NCBI RefSeq assembly: GCF_001583495.1
Contig: NZ_LQAQ01000061.1
Span: forward strand, 186,001 to 250,000
Origin: Flammeovirga sp. SJP92
GTDB lineage: Bacteria; Bacteroidota; Bacteroidia; Cytophagales; Flammeovirgaceae
DNA: 64,000 nucleotides
Direction: 5' to 3'
Positions 1 to 7,855 of the stretch are shown piece by piece. The number at the start of each line of letters is the position of its first letter. Positions within the stretch are counted from its first letter, which is position 1. The notes below the pieces were generated by a model, which was given only the letters and a program-made list of their open reading frames with translations, was not told the DNA's origin and searched no databases. Made by a program: the position numbers and the translations under genes.

Positions 1-425
1 TACGTTTCCTCTCCAATAGTCAAATCTATATCTGAAGTGATGACAAAAGATTCGATCTTTTGAGTAGGCTTTGGCTCGACAGGTGAACAAGCATAAGCAC
101 TACTGATAAAGCTAAATTGAAATTCTGATGGTTTTAAATTCCTTTGTGAAAAGTATAGCAGTTCCGCTACTTCAATATTAATAGCCGCTGTTTCCCAATC
201 TGAGGATAAAGTTTTGGTGAACTCTATTGTTTCATAACCATTTTTTTGTGTAGTTTCAATACTTCCTGCAATAATTGATAAAGAGTCAATTGTAGTATAT
301 TCCTGTTCTAGACCTGAATCTCCACAGCATGAATCTGAACACTCAACCGTCTTTTCAGAACAAGAAATTGGCAACAATAAATAAAGTAGTATGCCAATGC
401 GAAATAATCCTAGTTTTGCTTTCAT
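1..425 (-). CDS. Lipoprotein of unknown function, partial (C-terminus outside window)
   Basis: An open frame on the minus strand starts with ATG at 425 and stays open to the window edge, giving about 141 residues of an N-terminal part. It starts MKAKLG, has a hydrophobic stretch and a lipobox-like LLPISC at about residues 17-22, so the product is probably an outer- or inner-membrane lipoprotein. The segment just after it is cysteine rich (CSDSCCGDSG), followed by a threonine- and serine-rich soluble region. I do not recognise a family. The next gene, 140 bases upstream on the same strand, also encodes a small lipoprotein, so the two may be related in role. The frame is certain; the function is unknown. 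Confidence 0.75.
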   Translation of the reverse strand, partial: MKAKLGLFRIGILLYLLLPISCSEKTVECSDSCCGDSGLEQEYTTIDSLSIIAGSIETTQKNGYETIEFTKTLSSDWETAAINIEVAELLYFSQRNLKPSEFQFSFISSAYACSPVEPKPTQKIESFVITSDIDLTIGEET

Positions 426-566
426 AGTTTGTCTTATTGACATAAGTACAAATTCAAAATGAACTAACTATGATTTATTTTTGATTTAGTACTTAAAGTC
501 AATTGTTTAATTTGTAAATCTAATACACAAATACCTTGCTAAATGAGTAGTAACAAAGGGTTAAAT

Positions 567-1001
567 TTAATTTGTATATCGAATTTTCTTTAAAGATTGA
601 CACTGACCAAAAACTTGTAAAATTAATTCATCTTTCGAAAAACTTATTACATCCATTTTTTCATCAGAATGCTCTATATCGACACCACAAAACTGGTGAA
701 AAGATATGTTCTTGAAAGTAATATGATCACTCGTTGTATCAATTTCAAAAGAACTCCATCCAAAAAGATCTAATTCCCATTGTCCTTCTGCATTCAATTC
801 GACAAATCTTTTTTCTGCAAACAGTCCTGTTGTTTCATCTTCAATAAGGATTAGAACTGTATCGGGAAAGTAACTTCCCTGAGTCGATACCCAAAGACCA
901 TTAAAGTCATTCCAATCCATGACTTTATTAGAAGTACTATGACAAGCAATAAACAAAGTAATTGATAATACAATAATTAGGTTTTTATCTTTCATATTCA
1001 C
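567..1001 (-). CDS. Small lipoprotein of unknown function
   Basis: This encodes 144 residues with a hydrophobic N-terminus and a lipobox-like FIAC at about residues 17-20, so it is likely a lipid-anchored envelope protein. The mature part (WNDFNGLWVS, FPDTVLILIEDE, GQWELD) has the alternating pattern of a small beta-barrel, as in lipocalin-like proteins, but I cannot assign a family. Translation could start at Met1 or at Met3 (position 995). It lies upstream of another lipoprotein gene on the same strand and downstream of the HxlR-type regulator gene. No function can be given from sequence. Confidence 0.7.
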   Translation of the reverse strand: MNMKDKNLIIVLSITLFIACHSTSNKVMDWNDFNGLWVSTQGSYFPDTVLILIEDETTGLFAEKRFVELNAEGQWELDLFGWSSFEIDTTSDHITFKNISFHQFCGVDIEHSDEKMDVISFSKDELILQVFGQCQSLKKIRYTN

Positions 1002-1063
1002 CTTTCATTTAAGAAGTTATTTTTAATGAATTTTTAGATCAAGAGTAATTATTAAAAAAGAAC

Positions 1064-1429
1064 CTATTCGATAATTAAGCTTTCAACTTCACTATTTTTC
1101 TCTCCCCATTCTGCAATAGTTAGAATAAGTGGAATCAAAGATTGACCGACATTTGTCAATGTATACTCTACTTTAAGAGGCGGTTTTTCATTAAGGACTT
1201 CTCGACTTACAATGCCATCTTCTTCCAACTTTTTGAGCTGTAAACTCAAAGTACGCTCTGTTACCGTTGGCATTGCTTTTCTCAATTCATTATATCTTAA
1301 TTTCCCATCAATAAGATGATATAAAATTACTGTTTTCCATTTTCCTCCTATCACTCCCATGGTAAGGCTTGCACAGCAAGGATATTTCTTACCGTTAAAA
1401 ATATGAAAATTTTGTACTTTCCCTGCCAT
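1064..1429 (-). CDS. HxlR-family winged-helix transcriptional regulator
   Basis: The 121-residue product has the typical length and layout of HxlR regulators: a conserved cysteine near the N-terminus (KYPCCASLTM, about residues 16-25), the GGKWKTVILYHL helix, LRYNELRKAMP, the recognition helix RTLSLQLKKLEEDG and the wing ending in Y-LT. These proteins bind DNA as dimers and often sense reactive electrophiles or oxidants through the N-terminal cysteine. The gene diverges from the cupin lipoprotein gene at 1526. A palindrome at 1479-1494 in the shared intergenic region overlaps the predicted promoter of that gene, so the lipoprotein gene is the most likely target. The family is clear; the inducer is unknown. 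Confidence 0.93.
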   Translation of the reverse strand: MAGKVQNFHIFNGKKYPCCASLTMGVIGGKWKTVILYHLIDGKLRYNELRKAMPTVTERTLSLQLKKLEEDGIVSREVLNEKPPLKVEYTLTNVGQSLIPLILTIAEWGEKNSEVESLIIE

Positions 1430-1456
1430 TGTTTAAACTATCCTTTTTGACCGTTC

Positions 1457-1494
1457 TTGCAAGGTAATGAAACTGCTCATAGTTTTGAAACTAT
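1457..1494 (+). promoter_or_regulatory. Predicted promoter and overlapping palindromic operator between hxlR-type gene and cupin gene
   Basis: A TTG at 1457-1459 is followed after 20 bases by TAGTTTTG at 1480-1487, matching the Bacteroidota housekeeping promoter pattern (-33 TTG, -7 TAnnTTTG with 19-21 bases between). The -7 element lies inside the palindrome ATAGTTTTGAAACTAT (1479-1494; 7-base arms, 2-base centre). Binding of the divergently encoded HxlR-type repressor there would block transcription of the cupin lipoprotein gene. The motifs are seen directly; the regulatory link is inferred. Confidence 0.6.
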
Positions 1495-1525
1495 ACTTTT
1501 TATAGCTCATTAAAATTTTAATAAA

Positions 1526-2368
1526 ATGAAGACTTTTGGTCTAAGTGCAATTCTCGGTTTATTAATTATTTCTGCTTGCACCAACAACTCATCTGACAAA
1601 CAAAATGAAGAAGTTAAATCTAATGCAAAATATGAAACAGTATTAGCATCGGAAGTAGAGTGGACCCACTTAAACCCCAAACGAGGTGATTTGGCACCTA
1701 AAGCGGGAACTCTTTGGGGAGATAGAAACAGCAAAGAGGCTACAGGCTTTCTTTTAAAACCTTCTGATGGGTTTCAATCGCCACCTCATATTCACAACGT
1801 TTCATATCGTGGAGTCGTGATCAACGGCTTAATTCATAATGATGATCCAAATGCTAAGAACATGTGGATGCCAGCGGGATCATTTTGGACACAACCGAAA
1901 GGAGAAGTACATATCACTTCAGCAAAAGGAACAAATACATTTGCTTACATTGAAATCGAAGAAGGCCCTTACCTAGTGCACCCTGCAGATGAAGCATTTG
2001 ACAGTGGCGAACGTCCGGTAAATATTGACCACTCTAATGTGGTTTGGCTAGATGCTACTGATATTACTTGGGTAGAATCAGCACAAAATGTAAAAACGGC
2101 GTTTTTATGGGATGAAAAAGACAGCAAGTTTAGCGGAACAATGATTAAAATTCCAGCTGATTTTTCTGGTGAAATAATTAGTAATGATAGTTTCAAAGGT
2201 ATCATTGTATCTGGTCATTTCAATTATAAAACACCTAACGATACTGAAAGCAAATCTTTAGAAACAGGAAGTTATTTTGGTTCAGAAGGCACAGCTATCC
2301 ATCATATTTCGACTACAACAGCATCCATCATCTATACTCGTACCAACAGTAAGTTCAAGATTAAGTAA
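1526..2368 (+). CDS. Cupin-type lipoprotein, DUF4437-like
   Basis: The 280-residue product has a signal sequence with lipobox IISAC (Cys at about 18), so it is a predicted lipoprotein. The mature protein looks like two tandem cupin halves. The first contains [11 protein letters not shown] and further on PKGEVHIT, the sort of His/Glu pattern that binds a metal in cupins. The second half ([30 protein letters not shown]) is more degenerate. It resembles DUF4437 / ChrR-like cupin proteins. The gene is transcribed away from an HxlR-type regulator through a compact divergent promoter, which suggests induction by the signal sensed by that regulator. The substrate is unknown. Confidence 0.8.
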   Translation: MKTFGLSAILGLLIISACTNNSSDKQNEEVKSNAKYETVLASEVEWTHLNPKRGDLAPKAGTLWGDRNSKEATGFLLKPSDGFQSPPHIHNVSYRGVVINGLIHNDDPNAKNMWMPAGSFWTQPKGEVHITSAKGTNTFAYIEIEEGPYLVHPADEAFDSGERPVNIDHSNVVWLDATDITWVESAQNVKTAFLWDEKDSKFSGTMIKIPADFSGEIISNDSFKGIIVSGHFNYKTPNDTESKSLETGSYFGSEGTAIHHISTTTASIIYTRTNSKFKIK

Positions 2369-2421
2369 TTCGTATATTTAAAACTTAACTTCTAATCGAT
2401 CTTTATTCCAGCTTATATAGA

Positions 2422-2575
2422 GTCTACTTTCAAGATTCCTTCTTCTTCATTTTTGTCTTTAACACAAAAAAGAAGCAAAAAAGTCAAGGGTTTAAAGTCA
2501 AGATCGATATATAGTACAACCAGACTAATTGGGTCGAAAGCCCAATGGTGCGAATGTTAACCGTAAGCGTTATTT
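2422..2575 (+). repeat. Diverged copy of dispersed repeat family A
   Basis: Shares with the repeat at 14268-14539 the ordered blocks CTACTTTCAAG, a TTCATTTTT...GAAGCAAAAAA hairpin, GTCAA, GAAAGC-CAATGG and GCGAATGTTAA-CGT-AGC. The hairpin arms differ between the two copies but both still pair. The terminal GTTTACAATG end is not found, so this copy is truncated. Confidence 0.5.
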
Positions 2576-2612
2576 AGGTTGTAAGGAAATGAATCAACTC
2601 ACGTTCTAAAAT

Positions 2613-2651
2613 AGTGATTTTTCACTAAAAGAGATATTTCAAAGATGCTCT
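2613..2651 (+). repeat. Partial copy of dispersed repeat family B
   Basis: AGTGATTTTTCACTAAAAGAG followed by ATATTTCAAAGATGCTCT matches the right half of the inverted-repeat element at 7614-7707 with a few changes. The left inverted repeat is not found. Confidence 0.5.
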
Positions 2652-2654
2652 ATG

Positions 2655-2699
2655 AGTTTTGGCTTCAGTTCAATCATAAGTTGAACTGAAGCCAAAACT
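2655..2699. terminator. Perfect 19-bp hairpin, probable bidirectional terminator
   Basis: AGTTTTGGCTTCAGTTCAA at 2655-2673 pairs perfectly with 2681-2699 across a 7-base loop. It lies at the 3' end of the minus-strand gene that stops at 2705. The T-run on the plus side is short (TTTTA), so factor-independent termination is likely but not certain. Confidence 0.6.
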
Positions 2700-2704
2700 T
2701 TTAC

Positions 2705-3085
2705 TTAAGGTACAAAAACTAGTTTTATCTCAAATTCATATTGATCATCCCTTTCTCTGACTTCCACATTGAGTACCAGATCACTTAATCCCTCACTTTC
2801 AGTAAACAAATCAACATACACATTCCAATAACCTTCATACCACATATATACAGAAGTATTCCAAGTTTCTTCTAGCAGTTCTACGATAACTTCTCCATAA
2901 TCTTTAATGTATTCTTGTATCTGCTGAGCAGTATCACCTGAAACGGTATTTACCAAATCTATTTTTTCAGAGATTTTGTAATCTTTTTCAACAAAAGAAC
3001 TTACAATCTGCCTAAACTTTGCTCTCCAAATATGAGGAATTGGAAGTTCATCTTCCTCATTTTTCTCAACTAGAATTTCTTTCAT
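2705..3085 (-). CDS. Small acidic cytoplasmic protein, DUF7668-like
   Basis: The 126-residue product has no signal peptide or membrane segment and is rich in Glu and Asp. It contains IPHIWRAKFRQIVSSFVEKDY near the N-terminus and, later, a YMWYEGYWNVYVDLFTE segment typical of a compact alpha/beta domain. The layout recalls small uncharacterised proteins grouped as DUF7668, but this is a recollection of pattern and not a search result. The gene stands alone between repeat-rich spacers and beside a decayed amylase gene. The function is unknown. Confidence 0.7.
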   Translation of the reverse strand: MKEILVEKNEEDELPIPHIWRAKFRQIVSSFVEKDYKISEKIDLVNTVSGDTAQQIQEYIKDYGEVIVELLEETWNTSVYMWYEGYWNVYVDLFTESEGLSDLVLNVEVRERDDQYEFEIKLVFVP

Positions 3086-3127
3086 ATTAAATATATCAGA
3101 CTAAACATAGTTCTTCAATAAGAGAAG

Positions 3128-3498
3128 CTATTTCACAAAAACTTTATAATCCCAAGCATTAAGGGATAATTCAAGGTTTGTTTTCAAGTTAACAGTTTCT
3201 TTTGAAAAGAATTCTGTATACTCTCCTTCATAAAGTTCTTCTTTAAAGGTAACTGACTGAGGTTAGTTTGAGAAGTTGAAAACAGCAAATACTTTGTCTT
3301 TTTCATTTTGACGTACAAAACTGAAAACCTTATTTTCAACTGAATTGGGAACTTTAATCATAGTGGTTGCCCATGGACCATTCCAAAGTGCAGTGTTCTT
3401 TTTCATTAATGAGAAAAGAGATCGGTATAAATCCCCGATATAATGTTCTTTCCAAACAATAGGGTCTTTTTCAAAATTTAGTTTATAATATACAATTC
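3128..3498 (-). pseudogene. Decayed GH13 alpha-amylase, C-terminal remnant
   Basis: Reading the minus strand from about 3498 to a stop at 3128 gives a coherent C-terminal part of a GH13 alpha-amylase: LNFEKDPIVW, a helix with LYRSLFSLMKKNTALWNG, then a beta-domain with NKVFSFVRQNEKDKVFAVFNFSN and finally LSLNAWDYKVFVK at the stop. A TAA (3263-3265) breaks the frame inside the beta-domain, right after FNFSN, and the same frame continues with PQSVTF. The catalytic barrel is missing; a TGA closes the frame just upstream of 3498. The intact amylase in this window (12557-14008) ends differently, so this is a second, secreted-type amylase that has been lost. A repeat element lies about 80 bases beyond the broken end. 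Confidence 0.8.
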
Positions 3499-3943
3499 AT
3501 TTCCTTATGGTTGTTGTGTATTTCTGAGGATAAGGTTTATTCAATTTATACTTTGTTGTATATCCTTAAAGTTAATACATTGTAAACTATGTTTTTTGTT
3601 ATTTGTGGTATTTAGAAATCAGGAAACTTCTGATGATTTGAAGGACACGAATGACGCTTGCGCTTAACATTCGCGCCAGTGGAATTTCTACCTAATTCGT
3701 TTATAGCACTTCCACAGCCTTGAAGGGAAAAGCGTTAAGAATTTCATGTATTGAGCAGTGAAAAATGATTTTCTTGTTTGAGCTTTAGCGAGTTTAAAAT
3801 TATTTAGGTGAGAGGAATGGAATTTAGCTTTTAACTTCAAAGACTTTCTGAACAGATTTAAATAAAGACGGTCAAATTCAAAAGTATATTTCACTATTAA
3901 TCAGTTCATTTGTATTATTACTTTAATAAAGCACGGTATAGAA
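3499..3943. other. Intergenic stretch without a supported gene
   Basis: Apart from the repeat at 3576-3682 nothing is recognisable. A 68-codon open frame on the minus strand (3688-3894) has no family features and partly overlaps the repeat, so it is not called. No clear TAnnTTTG promoter was found in front of the GH2 gene. Confidence 0.5.
3576..3682 (-). repeat. Copy of dispersed repeat family A (minus orientation)
   Basis: Read on the minus strand this has GCGCGAATGTTAAGCG, CATTCGTGTCCTTCA, ATCATCAGAA, TCCTGATTTCTAAATACCAC and the terminal TAGTTTACAATG (plus-strand 3578-3589). It matches the elements at 7430-7547 and 14268-14539 block by block. Confidence 0.7.
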
Positions 3944-5998
3944 ATGAAATATATTTTACTACTTATAGCACTACTGCACTTCACGTTAGTTCAAGCTCAA
4001 GTTCCTTTTATAAAGAATAGGAAACACCTTGCTCTAACAGATTGGAAATTTTCTAAAGGGGTCATCTATAATGCGCAAACACCTCTCTTTAATGATGCTT
4101 CATGGGAAAATGTAAAAGTACCACATACGTACTCTATGGATGCCATAAATGATGTTGGGTATTACAGAGGAATGGCTTGGTACAGAAATCAAATTACCCT
4201 TCCCCCCTCCATGAAAGGAGAACGAGTTTTTATCCGTTTCGAAGCTGTTGGGCAAGAAGCTACTGTGTATGTCAATGGCAAAAAAATAGGACAGCATATA
4301 GGCGGTTATTCTGCATTCTGTTATGAAATTACAAAAGCAATACAATTTGATACAGAGAACACAATTGTAGTGAAAGTTTCTAATGCTCCTAATTTCCTTC
4401 GTATTCCTGTAGACGATGCCCTGTTTAATCACTATGGTGGTATTTACCGACCGGTTCATATTTTCTCTACTCCACAATGCAACATCACGCCCACTTTTTT
4501 TGCTTCTTCTGGTGTTTTTGTAGAATTGAAAAACTTCAACAATGATAGAGCGAAATTAGAAATACGTACTCACTTGTCAACGAACACTTCGATCAAAGCA
4601 TCGGAATTGAATTACAAAATTCTTGATGGTGACAAGAAAGTAGTAGTTGAAAAGAGTAGTGTGATTAACCAACTTTCTGAGGATTCGGTCATCACTTCTA
4701 CTGTTGAAATAACACAACCAATCCTATGGAATGCTCGCAAAAATCCACATTTATATACCCTTGAAATCAATATCAATCATCAACAAAAAAATGACAAAGT
4801 AATTCAAACTTTTGGGATTAGAAGTTTTGAAGCAGATGCTGAAAAAGGAACTTTCTTGAATGGTGAACTCTACCGCATTTATGGTGTAGCCATGCATCAG
4901 GAATGGAAGGATAGAGGTCCTGCATTACTTCCAGAACATCATAAAAAAGACATGGCACTAGTGCATGAAATTGGAGCAACAGGTTTACGTCTTTCGCATT
5001 ATCAACATTCTGATATCACCTATCAATTGGCGGATGAAATGGGATTGATGGTTTGGGCTGAAATTCCATTTGTACACAATTACAGTGGACGTGAAAGTCA
5101 AAACGCCATTCAGCAGTTGAAGGAATTGATCTATCAAAATTACAACCATCCCAGTATATACGCTTGGGGACTTTGGAATGAAGTGAGAGCTTGGAAAAGT
5201 AAAGATGAGCCTTGCGTTGCCTTAACAGAAAAACTTAATCAAATTGCTCATCAAATCGATAAAACACGACTGACTGTTTCTGCAAGTGATAGAGGAATGA
5301 AATCGAACATGGGAAATATCTCCGACCTCCAAGCATGGAATAAGTATTATGGCTGGTATTATGGTGAATATGCTGACATGGGAAAGTGGCTTGATAATGC
5401 CCATAATGACTACCCAAATATGGCATTAGGTATCAGTGAGTATGGAGTCGGTGGCAATATTTATCAACAAAATACCACTCTACTGGAGAAGCCAATCGGT
5501 AATTATTTTCCTGAACCTGTACAAACACACTATCATGAAGTCACATGGAAAATCATCAAGGACCGCCCCTATATCTGGAGCTCATTTGTGTGGAATATGT
5601 TTGACTTTTCTGTAGCAGGATGGAACCGAGGTGGTATAAAAAATCTCAACCATAAGGGATTGATCACTTTTGATAGAAAGGTTAAAAAAGATGCTTTCTT
5701 TTTTTATAAAGCAAATTGGAGCAAATCTCCTGTATTACATATCGCAGAGACTAGAAATAACCAAAGAACAGAAGCCACAACAAAGGTGAAGGTTTTCTCC
5801 AACCTCGAGAAAGTAACTTTGAAATTAAATGGAAAGGTGATCCAAAAGCAAAAAGTAATCAGTGATATGCATACCATCCTTTTTGATAATATCACTTTAC
5901 AGAAAGGAAAAAATAGCATAGAGGTAATCGGAAAAAAAGGGAAAGAAATATTTTCTCATCAGACCGAATGGTTTCTTACAGATCAAAATATAAATTAA
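3944..5998 (+). CDS. Secreted glycoside hydrolase family 2, beta-galactosidase-like
   Basis: The 684-residue product has a cleavable signal peptide (about residues 1-19, ending VQAQ). It then shows the GH2 order: a jelly-roll sugar-binding domain (about 25-175, with WYRNQITLP and VYVNGKKIG), an immunoglobulin-like domain (about 180-290) and a TIM-barrel (about 295-600). The acid/base Glu is in LWNEV at about residue 413 and the nucleophile Glu in ISEYG at about 499; GLRLSHYQH is also typical. It should remove a beta-linked sugar, probably galactose, from oligosaccharides in the periplasm. The next gene encodes a GH117-type enzyme and a HTCS regulator follows, which points to an agar-type galactan. 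The exact bond is an inference. Confidence 0.9.
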   Translation: MKYILLLIALLHFTLVQAQVPFIKNRKHLALTDWKFSKGVIYNAQTPLFNDASWENVKVPHTYSMDAINDVGYYRGMAWYRNQITLPPSMKGERVFIRFEAVGQEATVYVNGKKIGQHIGGYSAFCYEITKAIQFDTENTIVVKVSNAPNFLRIPVDDALFNHYGGIYRPVHIFSTPQCNITPTFFASSGVFVELKNFNNDRAKLEIRTHLSTNTSIKASELNYKILDGDKKVVVEKSSVINQLSEDSVITSTVEITQPILWNARKNPHLYTLEININHQQKNDKVIQTFGIRSFEADAEKGTFLNGELYRIYGVAMHQEWKDRGPALLPEHHKKDMALVHEIGATGLRLSHYQHSDITYQLADEMGLMVWAEIPFVHNYSGRESQNAIQQLKELIYQNYNHPSIYAWGLWNEVRAWKSKDEPCVALTEKLNQIAHQIDKTRLTVSASDRGMKSNMGNISDLQAWNKYYGWYYGEYADMGKWLDNAHNDYPNMALGISEYGVGGNIYQQNTTLLEKPIGNYFPEPVQTHYHEVTWKIIKDRPYIWSSFVWNMFDFSVAGWNRGGIKNLNHKGLITFDRKVKKDAFFFYKANWSKSPVLHIAETRNNQRTEATTKVKVFSNLEKVTLKLNGKVIQKQKVISDMHTILFDNITLQKGKNSIEVIGKKGKEIFSHQTEWFLTDQNIN

Positions 5999-6086
5999 AA
6001 CCTCCCGTAAAAACGCAAGCTGATAGTAATGTCATCAACTATGGCGTTAATCACACAAGCAATACCATTGATATAAATCTTATAAA

Positions 6087-7373
6087 ATGAAAAAATTACT
6101 TCGCCTAAGTATTCTTGCTTTAGGCCTATTCAGCTGTGCTCAAAAACAGCAAATTTCCACTACTGCTTTTCCCCTGAAAATAGCAGATATTGATCCAAAC
6201 CGCCCTATGAGTTCTGCCATGAAACGTGCTTTTAAGCATTATGAAGCCCCTCGCTTATTGGACAATGAATTGTATACAAATTTCAGGTATACAGCATTGA
6301 AAGGTTTTGACTACAATAATGGAAACGGTACAATCAGTCGTAGAGATCCCTCTAAAATTATTTTTGAAAATGGACAATATTACGTTTGGTACACACATAG
6401 GGAAACACCTTTGCCTCCTCAAGGAAAGGGAAATGCCAACGATACATTACCTTCTACAGATTGGGATTTGGCTGAAATTTGGTACGCCACAAGCAAAGAT
6501 GGTTTTACGTGGGAAGAACAAGGAGTTGCCGTGCCACGCCCTTCAAAACCACAACCAGGATGGCGATCAGTGGCCACTGCAGACATTCTGAAATTTAAAG
6601 GAAAATACTATCTCTATTATCAAGCTTTCAATGCTCCAAGCGGTACTTATGACCAAGATAAAGATGCTTATGATATTTGCCCTGTTGCATTGTCTGCTGC
6701 AGATACGCCTGATGGACCATGGAAGGCAGTCAATAAAGTCGTAATTCCATTTGGGGAAAGTAATGAATGGGATTGGAGAGTTATCCATGACCCTATGCCT
6801 TTGGTACATGATGGAAAGATTTATTTGTATTATAAATCAGGAATGGATCAGCGTGATGCAAACCGTAAACATTGGGATTGCTGGGGCCTTGCCATAGCAG
6901 AACATCCCGAAGGTCCTTTTATCAAACATCCATTAAGCCCCGTAATGAACTCTGGTCATGAAACCATGTTATTTCCTTTCAGAGAAGGGGTAGCAGCAAT
7001 TGTTGGAACAGATGGAATTGAGCACAATACTATCCAATATGCCCAAGACTGGGTTAACTTTGAGATTGCATCGGTTACACAACTTTTGCCTACTGCTGGA
7101 GGCTTGTATTCTCCTGATGCTTTCACGGATAGTAAAAATGCTGATGGTATTACTTGGGGGCTTTCACACTTTATAAATGCTGGTAATAACTGGAAAAAAC
7201 AATACAGCAAATTGGGACGGTTTGATTGCGATTTGAGCCAAAGTGTTAATGATCCAAGTATGAAAAAATCAAATGTTCTAATGCCAAACGATCTGTATTT
7301 CAGATATGGTCTTTCTAAGAAACAACGAGACAGAATTGAAAAGGAGAATCAAAAAAAATTAATGAATCAATAA
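6087..7373 (+). CDS. GH117-like alpha-1,3-(3,6-anhydro)-L-galactosidase lipoprotein
   Basis: The 428-residue product is a predicted lipoprotein (LGLFSC, Cys17). The rest is a five-bladed propeller of the GH43/GH117 type. RRDPSK with Asp87, VIHDPMP with Asp235, GHETMLFPF with His291 and Glu292, and the later IEHNTIQYA are placed as in GH117 enzymes, which remove 3,6-anhydro-L-galactose from the non-reducing end of neoagaro-oligosaccharides. The N-terminal helix region before the propeller also fits this family. The gene lies 88 bases after the GH2 gene on the same strand, so they are probably co-transcribed. Together they would trim galactan oligosaccharides from the end. A GH43-like specificity cannot be fully excluded. 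Confidence 0.82.
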   Translation: MKKLLRLSILALGLFSCAQKQQISTTAFPLKIADIDPNRPMSSAMKRAFKHYEAPRLLDNELYTNFRYTALKGFDYNNGNGTISRRDPSKIIFENGQYYVWYTHRETPLPPQGKGNANDTLPSTDWDLAEIWYATSKDGFTWEEQGVAVPRPSKPQPGWRSVATADILKFKGKYYLYYQAFNAPSGTYDQDKDAYDICPVALSAADTPDGPWKAVNKVVIPFGESNEWDWRVIHDPMPLVHDGKIYLYYKSGMDQRDANRKHWDCWGLAIAEHPEGPFIKHPLSPVMNSGHETMLFPFREGVAAIVGTDGIEHNTIQYAQDWVNFEIASVTQLLPTAGGLYSPDAFTDSKNADGITWGLSHFINAGNNWKKQYSKLGRFDCDLSQSVNDPSMKKSNVLMPNDLYFRYGLSKKQRDRIEKENQKKLMNQ

Positions 7374-7429
7374 TCGCCACCAAAATGAAGGCAACAAAAC
7401 TATTGTTTTTACAATCACCAAATTCAAAA

Positions 7430-7547
7430 CATTGTAAACTAAGTTTTCAAATATTTATGATGTTTATACGCTTAACATTCGTGTCCTACAGATCATCAGA
7501 AATCTCCTGATTTCTAAATACCACAAATAACGATAATTTAGTTTACA
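7430..7547 (+). repeat. Copy of dispersed repeat family A with inverted ends
   Basis: CATTGTAAACTAAGTTTTC at the left and GATAATTTAGTTTACA at the right are imperfect inverted repeats. Inside lies the shared core CATTCGTGTCCTACAGATCATCAG and the hairpin AGAAATC-TCCT-GATTTCT. The whole is a short, non-coding, MITE-like element. Confidence 0.7.
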
Positions 7548-7613
7548 GAATATTTAATCACCTAGATATCCATTATTGATTTCACCTATTTCAATAAAAT
7601 CAAGAGATTGCTT

Positions 7614-7707
7614 AGAGCATGTTTGGAATATATATTTTGAAAGTGAAAATTTTCTCACAACCTGAAAGAGTGATTTTTTACTAAAAGAGGTGTTTCAAAC
7701 ATGCTCT
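7614..7707. repeat. Inverted-repeat element, family B
   Basis: AGAGCATGTTTGGA at 7614-7627 is the inverse of TTCAAACATGCTCT at 7694-7707 with one mismatch. The inner part holds AGTGATTTTTTACTAAAAGAG, shared with 2613-2651. It is too short to code. Confidence 0.6.
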
Positions 7708-7855
7708 TAACACTCACCATCGATATTGAAAAGAAAAGTGTGAAGGTTGTCACTTGATAGTCCCTGACACGCAATCTCAGCATTTGTTTCTTTCCAGATC
7801 AGCTACAGTGATTTATATTTACAAGTAATTGTAAAATGAGATCACACTTCATGAA

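Larger units (their letters stand above)
2369..2704. other. Intergenic stretch with repeat remnants and a long hairpin
   Basis: No gene is visible here. It contains a diverged copy of the dispersed repeat described at 14268-14539, a partial copy of the second repeat family (2613-2651) and a perfect hairpin at 2655-2699. Confidence 0.7.
7374..7855. other. Intergenic stretch between GH117 and HTCS genes with two repeat elements
   Basis: No gene is seen. The stretch holds one copy each of repeat family A (7430-7547) and family B (7614-7707). The last 150 bases before the HTCS gene should carry its promoter; TATATTTA near 7815 is a weak -7 candidate. Confidence 0.6.

Noticed and set aside
2422-2699. 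Repeats here considered as a CRISPR array
   Set aside because: The repeats are few, unevenly spaced and diverged, with no uniform spacers and no cas genes.
3688-3894. 68-codon minus-strand frame beside repeat A
   Set aside because: Basic, no family pattern, no promoter and next to the repeat; likely chance frame or mobile-DNA remnant.
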